The notes beneath the pieces were generated by a model that was given only the letters and a program-made list of their open reading frames with translations, searched no databases and was not told where the DNA came from. A program made the position numbers and the translations under genes. A stretch of 64,000 nucleotides of DNA from Norana najaformis (Eukaryota; Annelida; Clitellata; Crassiclitellata; Hormogastridae), in the NCBI GenBank assembly GCA_964023275.1, contig OZ029926.1, positions 25,643,222-25,707,221 on the forward strand, read 5' to 3'. Numbering within the stretch: position 1 is the stretch's first letter; each line of letters starts with the position of its first letter. Shown one piece after another: positions 22,101 through 33,928 of this stretch.

Positions 22101-25100
22101 TGAAGCGAGTATTGATTGAAAGTATTGATTGATGGGTGCCTTGTGTGAAGTGAGTATTGATTGAAAGTATTGATAGATTGGTGCCTTGTGTGTTATGATA
22201 TGGGCGCTATATAAGTCTGATTAGATTAAAATGCCTGTGGTTATTCTTAATTGTTTGCCTGCCTTTATCTCTGTCAAGGGCCAAGACTTGTCTTATTTGA
22301 TGGTGGACTGATGTTACTCAGTTGGAAGCTTACTGAAAACGACACTCTATACATATTCATTTGCATTGAAGTGTAGCCTGCTTTTATTTAGCGCCTTTAA
22401 ATCACTCTTAGTTTGATTCAGGGCATTTATAAGTTGGTTTTTAGTTGACAAGGAAACACTGTTGCTTGTTTTTTGAATAGTCATTCAGCTCTGTAGGAGG
22501 GATTAATTCCATCCAGAAGGAGAGAGAGATTCACCAATAAATCCTTATGAAATTTCCTCGTCTGCTGCAAGCAGACGAGGAAAACTGGTCCAGTGTGTCA
22601 AGCTTAGTTTGTTAGTTGTTTAAATCTGTTTTGTTCATGTTCAGTTGGCAACATTTAGATTGTATTTGCGCAGAGAGTGGGTATGGATGTAGCTGAAAAC
22701 TTGTATAGAGCCATTAAAGTACTTCAGAAAGGCTACGTAACAGAACTAAAAAGTTGCATCTTAAGATAAGATAAGAATTTTCCTTGAGCTATTTTTGGCA
22801 GTGAAGCTTGAAGTCTGAGTGGAAGACGTTTTCTCGAGGACGGTCCATTGCAGGTGAAAGAACAGTCGGTTGATTGGATGTTCCTTTCTTTAGATCTGTT
22901 TGTCTATTTGCTCAGTCTGCCTAGCTGTATTTCTGTGTGCTCTTTCTGTCCATGTATGTCTTTCTTTCTGTGTTCTGTCTCTCTCTGTCAGTGTGTCTGT
23001 CTGTCAGTGTGTCTGTCTGTCAGTGTGTCTGTCTGTCAGTGTGTCTGTCTGTCAGTTTGCATCTTATTCTTCTGTTGTGTTTGTGAAAACAGGGTACAAT
23101 GACTGGTTCAGTGCAAGCATCAGATCGACTTCTAAAGGAACTGAGGGAGATCTATCGATCACAAAGTTTTAAACAAGGTTTGTTTACTGCTGTCTGTCGG
23201 TCACAAAGTTTTAAACAAGGTTTTTTAATGATGTCTATTAATCACAGAGTTTTAAACTGTTTGATTTGGGCTTTTTACCATACTCACTCTGCCGTTTGTT
23301 TATGACTGAATTCATGAGTAAGATGTTTCCCGTGACTGAGCTTTTTTTGGGCGCTGAAGTAATGCAAAGGTTACGATTACAGCCAATCGATGGACATACG
23401 TAATCTGAACATATGTAATATGTAAACGGACATATGTAATCCTACTGCAGCAACAGTGTGGGTATTTTGTTGAATGAATACTAATTTCCCTGCTGATAAA
23501 AACTTCCCTGCTGTCTAGAACCATGATTGCAGAACGATATTAAATATTATTTGACAAAACGGTGGTTATTTTTAGTCAGGAACAGTATGATGATACTTTA
23601 CACAGAGGTGCTTTGGTGCCGTTTTGGTGCTTGTTTTGAACGCCAGTGATGTTTTTGTCATAGTTACTCTGACTGCTCCTGAGTAATGAATTTACATGTT
23701 GTGCATAGCGTTGTAAAGGGTGGTTTTCAAGGATATATCTGGGGTTACTTCGGTTTACCAATTTGTAGTATGGAGTGTGCCATTGTGGGCTGTCCTGTAG
23801 CATGCTGGATCTGTTATTCAGTGGTTGTGAGATCGATCCTGCTGAGTAGCGACTCTGGATAGGTTGTTGGCAAACACTTATCTTGTGCTTTGGACTATGA
23901 CTTGCTGAGCATGCACTCATTATGAGTGTGATCAGGAAAAAGAACAAATGAGTCTGCCGTTAACTTTTGCAGTTGGAGTTTTGGTTGCCAGCTGTGGAAG
24001 GACAAGCATGTTAGAGTCACGTTTTGCCTTTTTCTTGTTTATTGCAGGTATCTACGACCTCGAATTAGTAAACGATAACCTCTACGAGTGGAACATCAAA
24101 CTAATGAAGTATGTTTAAAGTTTTGTTTGACAGAAAACTTTCAAATGCAAAGTATACGGTCGTGTATTTTGCTTTTGAACTTGCTTTGTTGTGGGGTTTA
24201 TCACAGCTGTTGTGATGTTTGCACTCAATTTATTCAAAGGAATTGTTTAAGAAATGAAGAAATTACAGCTTGAATCAGTTAAAGAATGATTAATTCTATC
24301 ATAATCTGTCAGTAAGTTGATCAGTTAGTTAAAGCATTGACTCACGAAATAATCACTTCAAAGTAAATAAATTAAAGAGCAAAGTAACTGTTGGGCTGAA
24401 TCAGCTCAGCAACAATTTAGGAATAGTAATTTTAATAATAATAATATTATTAAAGTTTTTTTGCAATACCTCTTCATCTGTGTCAAGCATGGTCATGCCA
24501 TTGCCTTCAGAGATAATCGCAAAACTGGGACGAGGCTTGATTCTTCAGAAATCCATCTGGTGTTCCCCAAATCTGATTTTTTCATTTTTGACAGATTCCT
24601 AGCTTGCATAAAATAATAATTATTATAGTAATATTAATAATAATAATAGTTATAATGACAGTAATAATAATAATTATAGTATGCTTAATAATTATTATAG
24701 TAAGATTAATAATAATAATAATATCCATCAGGATTAAAAAATTCTATGGAGAATTAAAAATTCTGGGATGGCTCGTCTTCTAGCTTTGTGTGTGTTTCAC
24801 TTTGTAGAGTTGACCCAGATAGTGCGCTGTATGGTGATCTGGTTGTTCACAAGGAAAAGTACGGCCTTGACCACATTCTTCTAAACTTCACGTTTAAGGT
24901 TTGTACGTTACGGAAAATCTGTAATGTTCAACGTCAGTTGGATGATATTGCAATTTCAATTTCCTTTTGCAAAGAATTTTTGTTTTTTTTTGCAAATTTG
25001 TTGTGATTGATGAGGCTCCAGAAACTGAAAGACAGGCTTTGGAGATTAAGATTATTGACATACTGACTCACCATGACCTGGTTTCTTGTTGACATGCTTA

Positions 25101-26621
25101 TTCGCCATGATTAGATTATCTGTTGATTCGTCTGGAGTAGTCTCCCTGTTTACATTACTCACAACAGCGTGTTGCTAGACACATTCGCAAAGCAGCTTAA
25201 GACCTATTTGTATCGTTTTTCTTATGTTGTCTGACCCCTTGTGCCTTTAGGATTTGAGGAAGTCGGTTTAGCTGAGTTGTTTTTTGTAGGACACATTTCC
25301 ATTTGAGCCTCCATTTGTCCGAGTCATCCATCCGGTGATTTCCGGCGGATATGTGCTTGGTGGTGGCGCCATCTGCATGGAACTCCTGACGAAACAAGGC
25401 TGGAGCGGCGCCTACGGCCTCGAATCTGTCATTCTGCAGATTTCAGCCACTTTAGTTAAAGGCAAGGCGAGAATCCAAATGGGGGCATCAAAGGTTAGTT
25501 CTGCATAATAATTTAACCCCTCTGTCTTTTAGTGAAGGCTTGAATATAAAATACTGTATATGCTTAAGTTTTGTTAGATATAACTTTAACTCTGCTGATA
25601 ATTAAAGTAAAGTATCCCATATCCCACAGGTGAGATGTAGTGGAGGCGCTCATTTCCTTTTCTTTAGGCCCTTGCGCTGGCAATGGACGAATCCCAAGGT
25701 CCTGGACATGGGGCCAAGAAATCACAGGACTTGCCATTTACTTTCCAAGTTTCGCCAGTACCAAATTATACTGCTTGGTGACAGAGGCACTGTGTGCTCA
25801 AACAACTTGCAACCTGCAACTGCATGATCATCGACCAAACATGTTACCGATAGAACACCATATCATACATTAATAAATAAACAGCCTGTTTTGTCACACG
25901 AGCAACTTTTGACCGGGTGTGTGAGGGGAAGTTAACGAAGTCTTGGGAGTAATTCTGTGCCGTTGCTCTATAGCCGTTGATTTGATTAAGGTGCAGTGCT
26001 GAATACGTAGATCTCTCTAAGGATTTCGTTTTGTTTTGTTTTAGCACCAGTACACGCTAGCCAGAGCTCAGCAGTCTTTCAAATCGCTTGTTCAAGTTCA
26101 CGAAAAGAGTGGTAAGTAAACAGGACCTCGTGCTATTGATCTCTGCCGTTTAAAAACGCATCTTGTGAGGTACCTGAAGAGAAAGAGTTAGGTTCTAAGG
26201 CTGAATTAAAATCCTTATTTCAACTGATGCTTGATTAACAAATCAAAATGACTTAGAAATATTTAATGGTTTATTCAGAATACTAGTAATCCGCACAAAC
26301 TACAATATGTTCTTGGATACCCATGATTCCGTTTAGCGCAAAGTGGCAGAGTCATATTCCCCAAAGCTGTTATTTAAAAGTTCAGATGTTTGCGAAAGTA
26401 TATACTGCATCCCTACAGTCAGATCCAGGGGAGGCGATTCTAGGTAAATGGCCCCAAACCAATTAAAAGTTTGTTAACTCGGTCTTGGTAAATTTCGCTT
26501 ATCATCATGCAGTTGAATGCCAAATTTTTATCTTTCAATTTCACTGCACTCTTCTGTTGTTCAATCCTTTTCTTTTATTTTACTTCTAGGATGGTTCACA
26601 CCGCCAAAAGAAGACGGCTAA
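19120..26621 (+). CDS. UBE2Q2: Ubiquitin-conjugating enzyme E2 Q (UBE2Q1/2 type), complete
   Basis: E2 enzyme that accepts ubiquitin from E1 on a cysteine and passes it on. Exons: 19120-19284, 19961-20065, 20754-20855, 21302-21399, 21888-21984, 23093-23177, 24048-24108, 24808-24898, 25290-25493, 26045-26111, 26590-26621. All borders are GT/AG and phases agree, giving 368 aa, close to the roughly 375 of vertebrate UBE2Q2. N-terminal RWD-like part ([33 protein letters not shown]), acidic linker ([20 protein letters not shown], residues about 134-153), then [20 protein letters not shown] and the UBC core. The active-site Cys is at about residue 297 in [20 protein letters not shown], with GKARIQMGA after it; the end is [10 protein letters not shown], as in the family. 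The start at 19120 matches the family length. Which of UBE2Q1 or UBE2Q2 is the closer relative was not resolved. Confidence 0.95.
21402..21565 (-). repeat. LINE-tail repeat in UBE2Q intron
   Basis: Matches in reverse the tails at 33290-33430 and 47690-47800: 'cttctacagcgccagtgtct', 'gcacaaggcgtcagccgat', 'gccaagccacaattaggtcg'. Confidence 0.6.
22040..22225 (+). repeat. Family B repeat with internal duplication
   Basis: 'gacctacgggatttcgacca' and 'acggattgtgatttagaact' belong to family B. The segment 'gcgagtattgattgaaagta' is then repeated about 60 bp later before the end 'gggcgctatataagtctga'. Confidence 0.55.
22553..22583. other. Perfect hairpin, 14-bp arms
   Basis: TTTCCTCGTCTGCT (22553-22566), loop GCA, exact reverse complement (22570-22583). 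Located in UBE2Q intron 5. Confidence 0.9.
22975..23060. repeat. TGTC microsatellite with higher-order unit
   Basis: The 16-base unit 'tgtctgtctgtcagtg' repeats about four to five times, ending 33 bp before UBE2Q exon 6. It may act as part of the pyrimidine-rich region of that acceptor. Confidence 0.75.
23155..23260. repeat. Tandem copies of the UBE2Q exon-6 end and donor
   Basis: The exon end 'atcacaaagttttaaacaag' with donor gtttg (23178) recurs as 'gtcacaaagttttaaacaag' + gtttt (ends about 23220) and as 'atcacagagttttaaactg' (ends about 23260). Confidence 0.85.
23505..23705 (+). repeat. Unclassified dispersed repeat, family F
   Basis: About 200 bp shared with 30040-30250 ('accatgattgcagaacgata', 'gtcatagttactctgactgc', 'ctcctgagtaatg'), and a shorter piece at 30505-30590. 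No open frame or terminal structure was recognised. Confidence 0.6.
23800..23950 (+). repeat. tRNA-derived SINE-like element
   Basis: 'ctgtagcatgctggatctg' with the later 'ggttgtgagatcgatcctgc' resembles a degraded tRNA head. The tail ('taggttgttggcaaacactt', 'gagtgtgatcaggaaaaag') is shared in part with 40550-40690. Confidence 0.4.
25612..25862 (-). repeat. tRNA-derived SINE, family E
   Basis: Near full-length copy in UBE2Q intron 9. It runs from 'atcccatatcccacaggtga' to the tRNA-like end 'gatcatcgaccaaacatgtt' (read on the minus strand), as in the copy at 99-372. Confidence 0.65.
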
Positions 26622-27214
26622 TTATTTCGTTTGACTTCCAAGCGCTCCTTCATTGACTCACTTACTAACTTTAACGCGAAAAGCGAGGAGAGTTTTCTGC
26701 GTTTAACACATTTGGACAATTTGGGGGCTTTGCGTAGGAATCGTTTCAAACTTGGGCTGTAGAAATTGTGAAGTTTATATTTGGATCGATTAGGTCAGTT
26801 CCGATCCAGTCTTGTGGTGAATATGGCTGCACGAGTTATAATTCAGAGGCGTTTGACATTCGTTTCCATTCTCTATAATTTCCAGCTTCTTATTCAAAGA
26901 AAATGCTTGTATGTAAAGATTGTGAGGAAAACGTTACAATACCTAGAAAACTGTTACAAGTTACGCATTACAAAGTTACGTAATAACAATGGTGAAACCT
27001 CATTTTGTATTTGTTACATGCAATTAGAAATGTGCAGAATGTGCATATCTGTACGTTATTATTCGTCGCAATGTTCCATTTTCAAGATTTATCGATTTCG
27101 TACATTCTCCACAAAATCCTGAGTTCTAATCAGTTTTTCAAATTGGAAGCAGAAAAATGTTAAAAGAACATTGCATATATTGTTTTACATGGCAGCTGAA
27201 TTGTATGAACATTT

Positions 27215-27358
27215 GCTGTTTTACAAGAAGTGCGAGTTTGAGCCTCCCAGGACAGTTACGGCATAAGGACCATAGGCAAGTCCTTTGTTCATGATTGCTC
27301 AGCGCCGTTGATTTATGCTCTAATCATTAGAGAGTGGCACTTAATAAATACAGAAAAA
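27215..27358 (+). repeat. tRNA-derived SINE, family A, head lost
   Basis: Keeps the body and tail ('gcaagtcctttgttcatgat', 'gctcagcgccgttgatttat', 'cacttaataaatacagaaaa'). Only traces of the tRNA-like head remain. Confidence 0.65.
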
Positions 27359-27849
27359 ATTATGTAGCTCCTCTTTAAGAGCTTCTTGGAGGTTCCCGTA
27401 ACAGTGCGTATGCTGTGCATCTTTTCAGTAATGATGCTCTTATTATGTATATATCTCCGGGTATTTATATAGCACCTTTTAAGAACCCCACAAGCATGCT
27501 AAAACATGACTACATAGGGTGCAATTTAATATGAGTTGAAAATGTTTCTTGAGCTGTCTGGGAAAAGTAGATTTTCAGAGGAAGATTGCTTTAGAAGGCT
27601 TGTGTTATGGTTCGAAATGTAGCGCTGTGGCGAAGGAGTCATTGAGGAACTGTACATCTTCTGGTCTCTGGGGCTTCACAGATCATAAAATTTTAGTTGT
27701 GTCAGTCCAATAGATTGATTTCAGAAAGCGGTTTTGCTTAGAAGTGTCCATCGCTTGATTCACTGCACAAAATGATAATTGTGCCATAGAATTTCAAAAT
27801 TGTTATGTGTGCGGAGTCGGTAAATCTGAACCTGAGGCAAACCAAATGA

Positions 27850-28145
27850 TTAGATTTGATCAAATGGCTTTCGTAAGCTAACACATTTAGAGCTATGCCA
27901 AGATTCCGTGCAACAGATATTCTGAAAAATTTCTTCTTTGTCACTGAAAATTTGCTTTGTTGTATAGTTTGGTATAAACACTCTTTGTAAACCAGTCTCT
28001 CTTGCAACCATACTGCATCCCCTTCCTTCTACAACTGAAGCAACTGCTGCTTGCATTTCATGTTCAGGAACATGAGCCTCTTGATGGTCTATTTGTTTTT
28101 CTTTTCTTATGATAAGGCATGCCTGATCTGAAAAATATATAATAA
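27850..28145 (-). pseudogene. Possible DNA-transposon HTH remnant
   Basis: The minus strand reads HQEAHVPEHEMQAAVASVVE, then GRGCSMVARETGLQRV. This resembles the pipsqueak-type helix-turn-helix found at the start of pogo/Tigger-like transposases (charged start, AV..V..G.S...A...G). No DDE domain follows in frame. The resemblance is by eye only. Confidence 0.3.
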
Positions 28146-28199
28146 ATTTATAAAAACATTTCTGTCGGTTTAATTGGAAATGTTATTAATTGGAAATGC

Positions 28200-28240
28200 G
28201 TTGGCACCCTTGATCCTTAGGATCAAGGGTGCCAATGCAT
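28200..28240. other. Hairpin, about 21-bp arms
   Basis: TTGGCACCCTTGATCC, loop TTA, then GGATCAAGGGTGCCAA form perfect 16-bp arms. The flanking 'atgcg'/'tgcat' extend the match with one mismatch. Confidence 0.9.
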
Positions 28241-28289
28241 ACAGAGATCGTGGATGCAAAACTATGATGTTTTTACTTAAATGCATCTT

Positions 28290-28353
28290 GCACTGTAAAT
28301 CACGTCATTCAAATCATAATCTAACGATTTGAATGACGTGATTTACAATGCAA
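28290..28353. other. Hairpin, 27-bp arms
   Basis: Left arm from 'tgcactgtaaatcacgtcat' to 'tcaaatc', about 10-base loop, right arm 'gatttgaatgacgtgattta' to 'caatgca'. One mismatch in 27. It sits about 50 bp from the hairpin at 28200. Confidence 0.85.
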
Positions 28354-30764
28354 AGTCTTGAAATAGTTTTAAGAAATAAATCAATTATATTCACAGTTGT
28401 ATTTAAAAAGTATGAAATGGCTTTCCTGCAGGGTTCGTAATAAAACTGAAAAAATTACCTTTTAACGTCAAAATCTAATTTTTGCGCTAATTATTACAAA
28501 ACCTGACTGATTCCGGGATCTTGTCCTAAAACCGAACCTTTCTGCCTAGCGATTTTGTTTTGACTGAGCGCCTGTGAATAAGCTGGTTCCCCCGACTTAG
28601 CTTTCGATGGGCGCTGTAGAAATCTCGAGATTTCGATTACGAAAACCCGCTCCATTCATGCCAAAACGCAGAAAGTAGGTTCAATCAATAAATATAATAC
28701 GCTGGTACCCTGCTTTTCTTCAGTACGAGAAAATAGGGATCAAAGGTGCATCGGGATCACGGGAGCCAAGTCTCCCTTACCCACTGTTCCCGAAGTGGTA
28801 CCGAGAATTGCAATAGTAAGGTTTTAAATTTCTCTAGTGCTACGTAAAAGCTAAGCGCGGGACACCGGCGTGTTCACGAACGCTGCGTCAAGTCAGAACC
28901 TGGAAGTCACGCGTTGGGCCCATACCCGTCCACCACAGGCAAAATGACAGCCTACCATGGGCCGAATGAACGTTGCTGTCTGTGAAGGTATCGTCCAAAG
29001 ATATCGTGTGAAGAACAAGATCCAACTGATTGGAAACGGGGGGAAGGGCACAGTGGAACTGTTGCGGGTTATGCTTTAGGCTACAACAGCTTCAACACGG
29101 GCGCTTAGTGAAAAACAAAATCGACGTGGCAGGCAAGGTCAGGTTCGGTTCAAAGTCGATGCACGGTTTTCACAATTGAAGAAAGTCTATAGAAACAAAC
29201 TAAACACCAACCCAACGTGTGCTATAGTCGTATCCGTAATCGTAATCTCGAGATTTCTACAGCGCCCACTATTTGTTCGTCCTACTAAATAAATATAACC
29301 TGAGCGCTAATAGAAAACCTAGCTTTTTTCTGTTCACTTTTCTACTCACTTTAGCGCTTATAAACACGAATAGATTAATTACCGACTGCGCTACAAAATG
29401 CGTTTACCACTGTTGGGCTAGTTAAACGGCGGGCTGAAACATGCATGCTTAGAAACGATAACGGATATGATATAGGTAAATGATGTTCTCTATCTTTCAG
29501 TGGTGAAGAGATGTGGGGTTTAGATGTTTTACTTCTATCATAATGAATCCGACGGGTTAAAGGTTATTTAGTCTAGGATTCTGATGTTTCTAAGCTTAAG
29601 TTATATCTTTTAAGCAAAGCTGCATTTACTGAAGTTGTTTAATACTGAAATTAGTGTTTTAACGGATTGTAAATTTGACTAGCATAGAATAGCACGTGTG
29701 TCGGCATTAAGTTGTACTTTAAAACGGTTTAGGTGGTGCTATATTAATGTAGCAAAAATCAGTATTATGCTGCCAATACTAAACCTTAAAATTCAGCCAT
29801 TGCTGTATAACTCTATGAGTGATTTAATTAAAAATTATTTGAAGTATTCCGTCTAGCATTTATTCATTGCTAATGAAGTTAATTCTAAAATTTTTCTGTG
29901 CATTAGGCATTTAGGTCATTTAGTGTAGTACCTCGTCCTTTAAAATCCTTGTGTTCAGTCTATACTGAGCCTTCATTCTATGACCATGCTACAAGCTTCA
30001 GACTTTTCTCGCTTAGAATCTTCCCAAAGTTTTGGCAGTTCTGCTGATAAAAACTTCCTTGCTGCCTACAACCATGATTGCAGAACGATATAAAACTCCT
30101 TAGACGAAACCGTGGTTATTGTTAGTCTGGAACAGTATGATGACACTTTACATAGAGGTGTTTTTGTGCCGTTTTTGGCACGATATTAGCACCAGTGATA
30201 AGTTTTTTGTCATAGTTACACTGACTGCTCCTGAGTAATGGATTTGCACGTGAAGTTAGAATTCTGAACCACATTGACTATAAAAGAGTGCTAGCCATTC
30301 AGGTTAGGTTTACAACGAGTCAGATGTTATTTGGGTTTATCAATTTGTAGTAAAATTCCTCTTGTTTGTGTGATAAAAATAATTTAGAAAGATACATTTT
30401 CTTTGATGAGCATCTAATGAATTTTGTGAAGTGCTAGCTAATGTTGTAATGCTAAAACATGATGATTTAGTTGCAAAGGAAATAGAGTGATGATCTTTTA
30501 AACATGGAGGTGCTTTGGTGCCGTATTGGCGCTACTCAAAGCCACCAATGATTCTGTGTTTAGTCATAGTTACTCTGACTGTTTCCTCAGCCAAAATCTG
30601 TGGTGCAAGGTTTGTTTTTACAGAAAATAAAAATTTACGAGTACTGATTCAGTGTTAACGGTAATGTGCTTTGAATATACAGCAGTTTCTAAACTACAGT
30701 AACTAACGTCTGATAAATATGTACTGATGGCTTAAGTATTTGGACAAGATCAAACAACCCTGTT

Positions 30765-31390
30765 ACACACACTTAGTATCTTGACTTTTTAGTGTCTCGG
30801 TACGGATAAACAAAAGACAGGAAAACCAACTGTGGCTCTCGTACTGAGTGGGCGGTCAGTACCATCTTCAGTTCCGTTACCCTCGGACATCTTGATAATA
30901 AAATCTGTACAAATTCTTTTGAAGTCTTTAAAATCCTGTTTTGCAAGTTGCCAAAGATCTTGTGCTTAAATTGAACATACAGTTTTGTTATGTTGTTTGA
31001 CCTGCAGGCATTCAACCCGAATTTTCGAATGAATTCTGATTTTGATTACGATTTGTGAAGTGACCATCGACTGATAATGCCTTGGGCATTATGATAACGG
31101 CGCTATAGAAGTCTTTAGATTATTGATTGATAGAACGATGAAAATAAAACTGTTAAACACTGCTGTGAATTAAAACATATAAGAAGCTTTATGTCTCCAG
31201 GCTGAAATTTACTGCTGCAACATGATTTTTTGGTAATTTGAAGACTTGATACTTGTAAGAATCCTGTTACACACACTTGGTATCTCGACTGTTTCAGTGT
31301 CGTGGTACAGATAAACGACAGGAAAACTAAACTGTGGCTCTCGTACTGAGTGGTCGGTCGGTACCATCTTCAGTCCCGTTACCCGCAGAC
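30765..31390 (+). repeat. Pair of 125-bp direct repeats around a family B copy
   Basis: 'cctgttacacacacttagta' ... 'ctgtggctctcgtactgagt' ... 'gtaccatcttcag' at 30765-30890 recurs at 31265-31390. A family B tail (about 31000-31135) lies between them. Confidence 0.75.
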
Positions 31391-31689
31391 AATTACGATA
31401 GCCTGTAAAATAGTTAACGTTTAAAGCGAATTCAAAGCTTAATACATGTACTTAACTAAAAGCGTGTAATGATTGGCAAGCTTGTAACTGGGACCAGCAG
31501 GGCAATTTGACACGGGCTCGCATAGAGAAGGGGCATAGTTGTAGTATCGGGAACAACTCTGGCCTGGGATATGGGCGTGGCTTTAACTTAGATTAGGTAC
31601 CTCCCAAAATTTTACAGCGGCGCTTAATAAATGCAGAACATCTCGGCAACTTTGTCGTTAATGCCAAGTCGGTTGGTTCATTTGTAAAC

Positions 31690-32215
31690 TCGAGATTTCT
31701 ACAGCGCCCATCGAAGCTAAGTCGCGGAACATGCTTATTCACAGACGCTTAGGCAAAACAAAGTCGATAGGTGAGAAGGGTTCGGTTCCTGGTCAAGATC
31801 TAAGAGTCCGGCATTGGATCAGTATGATAGATAAGGGGAAGAAGATGAATCCGGATAGGACCTGCGGAGAAGGAGTGTTTCTAGTTTGGAGTGGAAGGCC
31901 TGCGCGGAGATTGCAAGGGGTGAAGATGTGGGTGAGTGGTGGTGGGTCGGATAATTGTCGTATAATAATACGGAGGAAACAAGTCCAGGAAAAGATGGGA
32001 TTTTAGCCGAGGTATAAAGACTAACAGAGACCCTGCAGAGCGAACGTTTCCCGGGAGAGAGTTCCAGACGTGGGCCACCAAACGGAAAGGCAAGCCGACC
32101 AACAGCTGTCCCCATGTCCTTGTTCTCGTCAGCGTGAGACGGCGAGGAGACCGGGTTGAGTATTTATGAATCTTGGGAGTCGGCATAGGACGCAGTGAGG
32201 TTGGTTGAAATGTGG
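31690..32215 (-). mobile_element. Non-LTR retrotransposon 3' end, family C, RT C-terminus
   Basis: Minus-strand frame reads KIHKYSTRSPRRLTLTRTRT, LVAHVWNSLPGNVRSA, RLKSHLF. In a second frame after an indel it reads AFHSKLETLLLRRSYPDSSS. The beginning (31690-31800) is the common family C end ('gagatttctacagcgcccat', 'cgctt aggcaaaacaaag'-like). This copy ties the short family C repeats to a LINE. Broken by frameshift. Confidence 0.7.
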
Positions 32216-32219
32216 GTGA

Positions 32220-32490
32220 GGGGTCATCCATAAAGGACGTCCGCAAGAAAGATTACTTTGTGCCCCTCTCTCCTCCCTTGTCCCCATTTGGCCTTAACCT
32301 CCTCACTTCCCCCGTGACAGACGTCTGCACTCCAAAACCAGTGAAAAATAAGACCAGCATCGAGAAAACCGTCATGTACCAAATTTATATGCCCGAGGTC
32401 CGAATAGGCCATAACCCTCCCTCCCCTGGTCTGCATTTGCATGACCCATCCATCCTTCCCTCTTTGCAGACGTCATTTATGGATGACCCC
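32220..32490. mobile_element. Possible MITE with 27-bp terminal inverted repeats
   Basis: GGGGTCATCCATAAAGGACG... at 32220-32246 is mirrored by ...CGTCATTTATGGATGACCCC at 32464-32490 (about two mismatches in 27). Length is 271 bp and no open frame is seen. No clear target-site duplication. A partial match to the left end occurs at about 49612 ('aagggatgtccgcaaaaa'). Confidence 0.6.
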
Positions 32491-32495
32491 TAACT

Positions 32496-32715
32496 ACGTT
32501 TTTCTATAGCGATCGTATGCCCTCGACCCTGCTCTTTTATCAATGAATTAATCGGGTTAGGTCCTTCCCCACGTCTGCCCCTTTAATGGGCGCCACGCCA
32601 TTAAAGGTCCCCGTGTACGGACAGTGCTAGCCCGAGATTCAAATCTCTGACATGTAGCCACGATCGGTTTACAAACCAGCATCCTCAACCACACGCCAGG
32701 GGGCGCATCGGACGT
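32496..32715 (-). repeat. tRNA-derived SINE-like element, family H
   Basis: 'tttctatagcgatcgtatgc' and 'gggcgccacgccattaaagg' are shared with 13775-13880. The minus strand near 32640-32680 has a tRNA-like 'cagagatttgaatctc' segment. Confidence 0.45.
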
Positions 32716-33928
32716 ACGCCGCGCCCTTTAAACTTCCCAGTTTCCCCCGTTATAATTCTGATATAACCATGATCCCTCTCTCTCACAGATAAATAGACAC
32801 ACAGACAGAGAGAGCTCTACATGCCGAGGCTAAGAAAACAAAGTCGCTGACTTCGTGCCAATGGCTCCTTGTCGAGTTTAGCTCAATGTACGGCCGTTCA
32901 TCTTTTAATTCGTATCCGGATATTTTTAAAAATTATGTTTTAGTGGATTCCTCTTTTATTTGTAGTTTGAGTGACGCTCTTAAAACAGGTGTTGAAGTGA
33001 CTGCCCTTCCTTTTTCTTTCATGTCCATCCCTTCTCATCAATAACGAATTAACTATAATTAAAAAGCATACTAGAATTTTTGAACAACATAATGACAGTT
33101 AGTAAATCGCTACAGCAGTTAACTCGGCCACTGCCTTTTGTCGGGTGCCAGTCCGAAGTCTGGATAAAGGAGGAGGGCGACGCCAATCGCCTTCGCTAGG
33201 ATCAGAGTCGTTAAAGAGAAACTACGCACAATCGCTTGGTTAATCTCTATCGCATTAAAAAAAATGTAAGGTAACAAAAGGTCGACATTATCCACCATAG
33301 GCTGCCTCTCTGTCGTTCGGACTGACCTTCCGGATATCGACCTGATTGTGGCTTGGTTTTGGTGTGCTATCGGTTGATGCCTTGTGCATTAGACACTGGC
33401 GCATTAGAAGTTGCTAATTATTATTATTATTAACGGCTCTGGCAGCTACAAGATGTCGCTAAACAATGGGGAAAACGGTTGATAACTTAAATCCTGAGGT
33501 ATGAATTATACGAATATTAGCATTCGTATATGCCTTGATTTAGACACCTTTAAAACGCTTTCAACTTACTATATATATAGACATGTATTAACTTAGTTAT
33601 TTGATTATGGCCTGCTGTTGAGCTGATATCAGGTAATCGAAGGTCGACGTCAAACGGCCCTGGCGGCCATAAAACCTGGTTAAGAAATGGAAACTACTGC
33701 TAATCGCTGGATAAACTCCGCTACTGCGGTGTATTCGGGAGGTGCCAGTCAGAAGCCAGGATAAAGGAGGAGGGGGACGTCAATCATCTTCGTTATGACA
33801 CAGCGTTGTTAAACAGAAACTACTACTACCACTACCACTATTACCACCAAGGTGACTACTACTACAACTCTTGACTCTTGGATCTCGACTCGGAACCGAA
33901 CCCTTTTGCCTATCGATTTTGTTTTGAC

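Noticed and set aside
26781..27122. 113-codon open frame after UBE2Q
   Set aside because: No family resemblance, A/T-rich composition; more likely 3' UTR.
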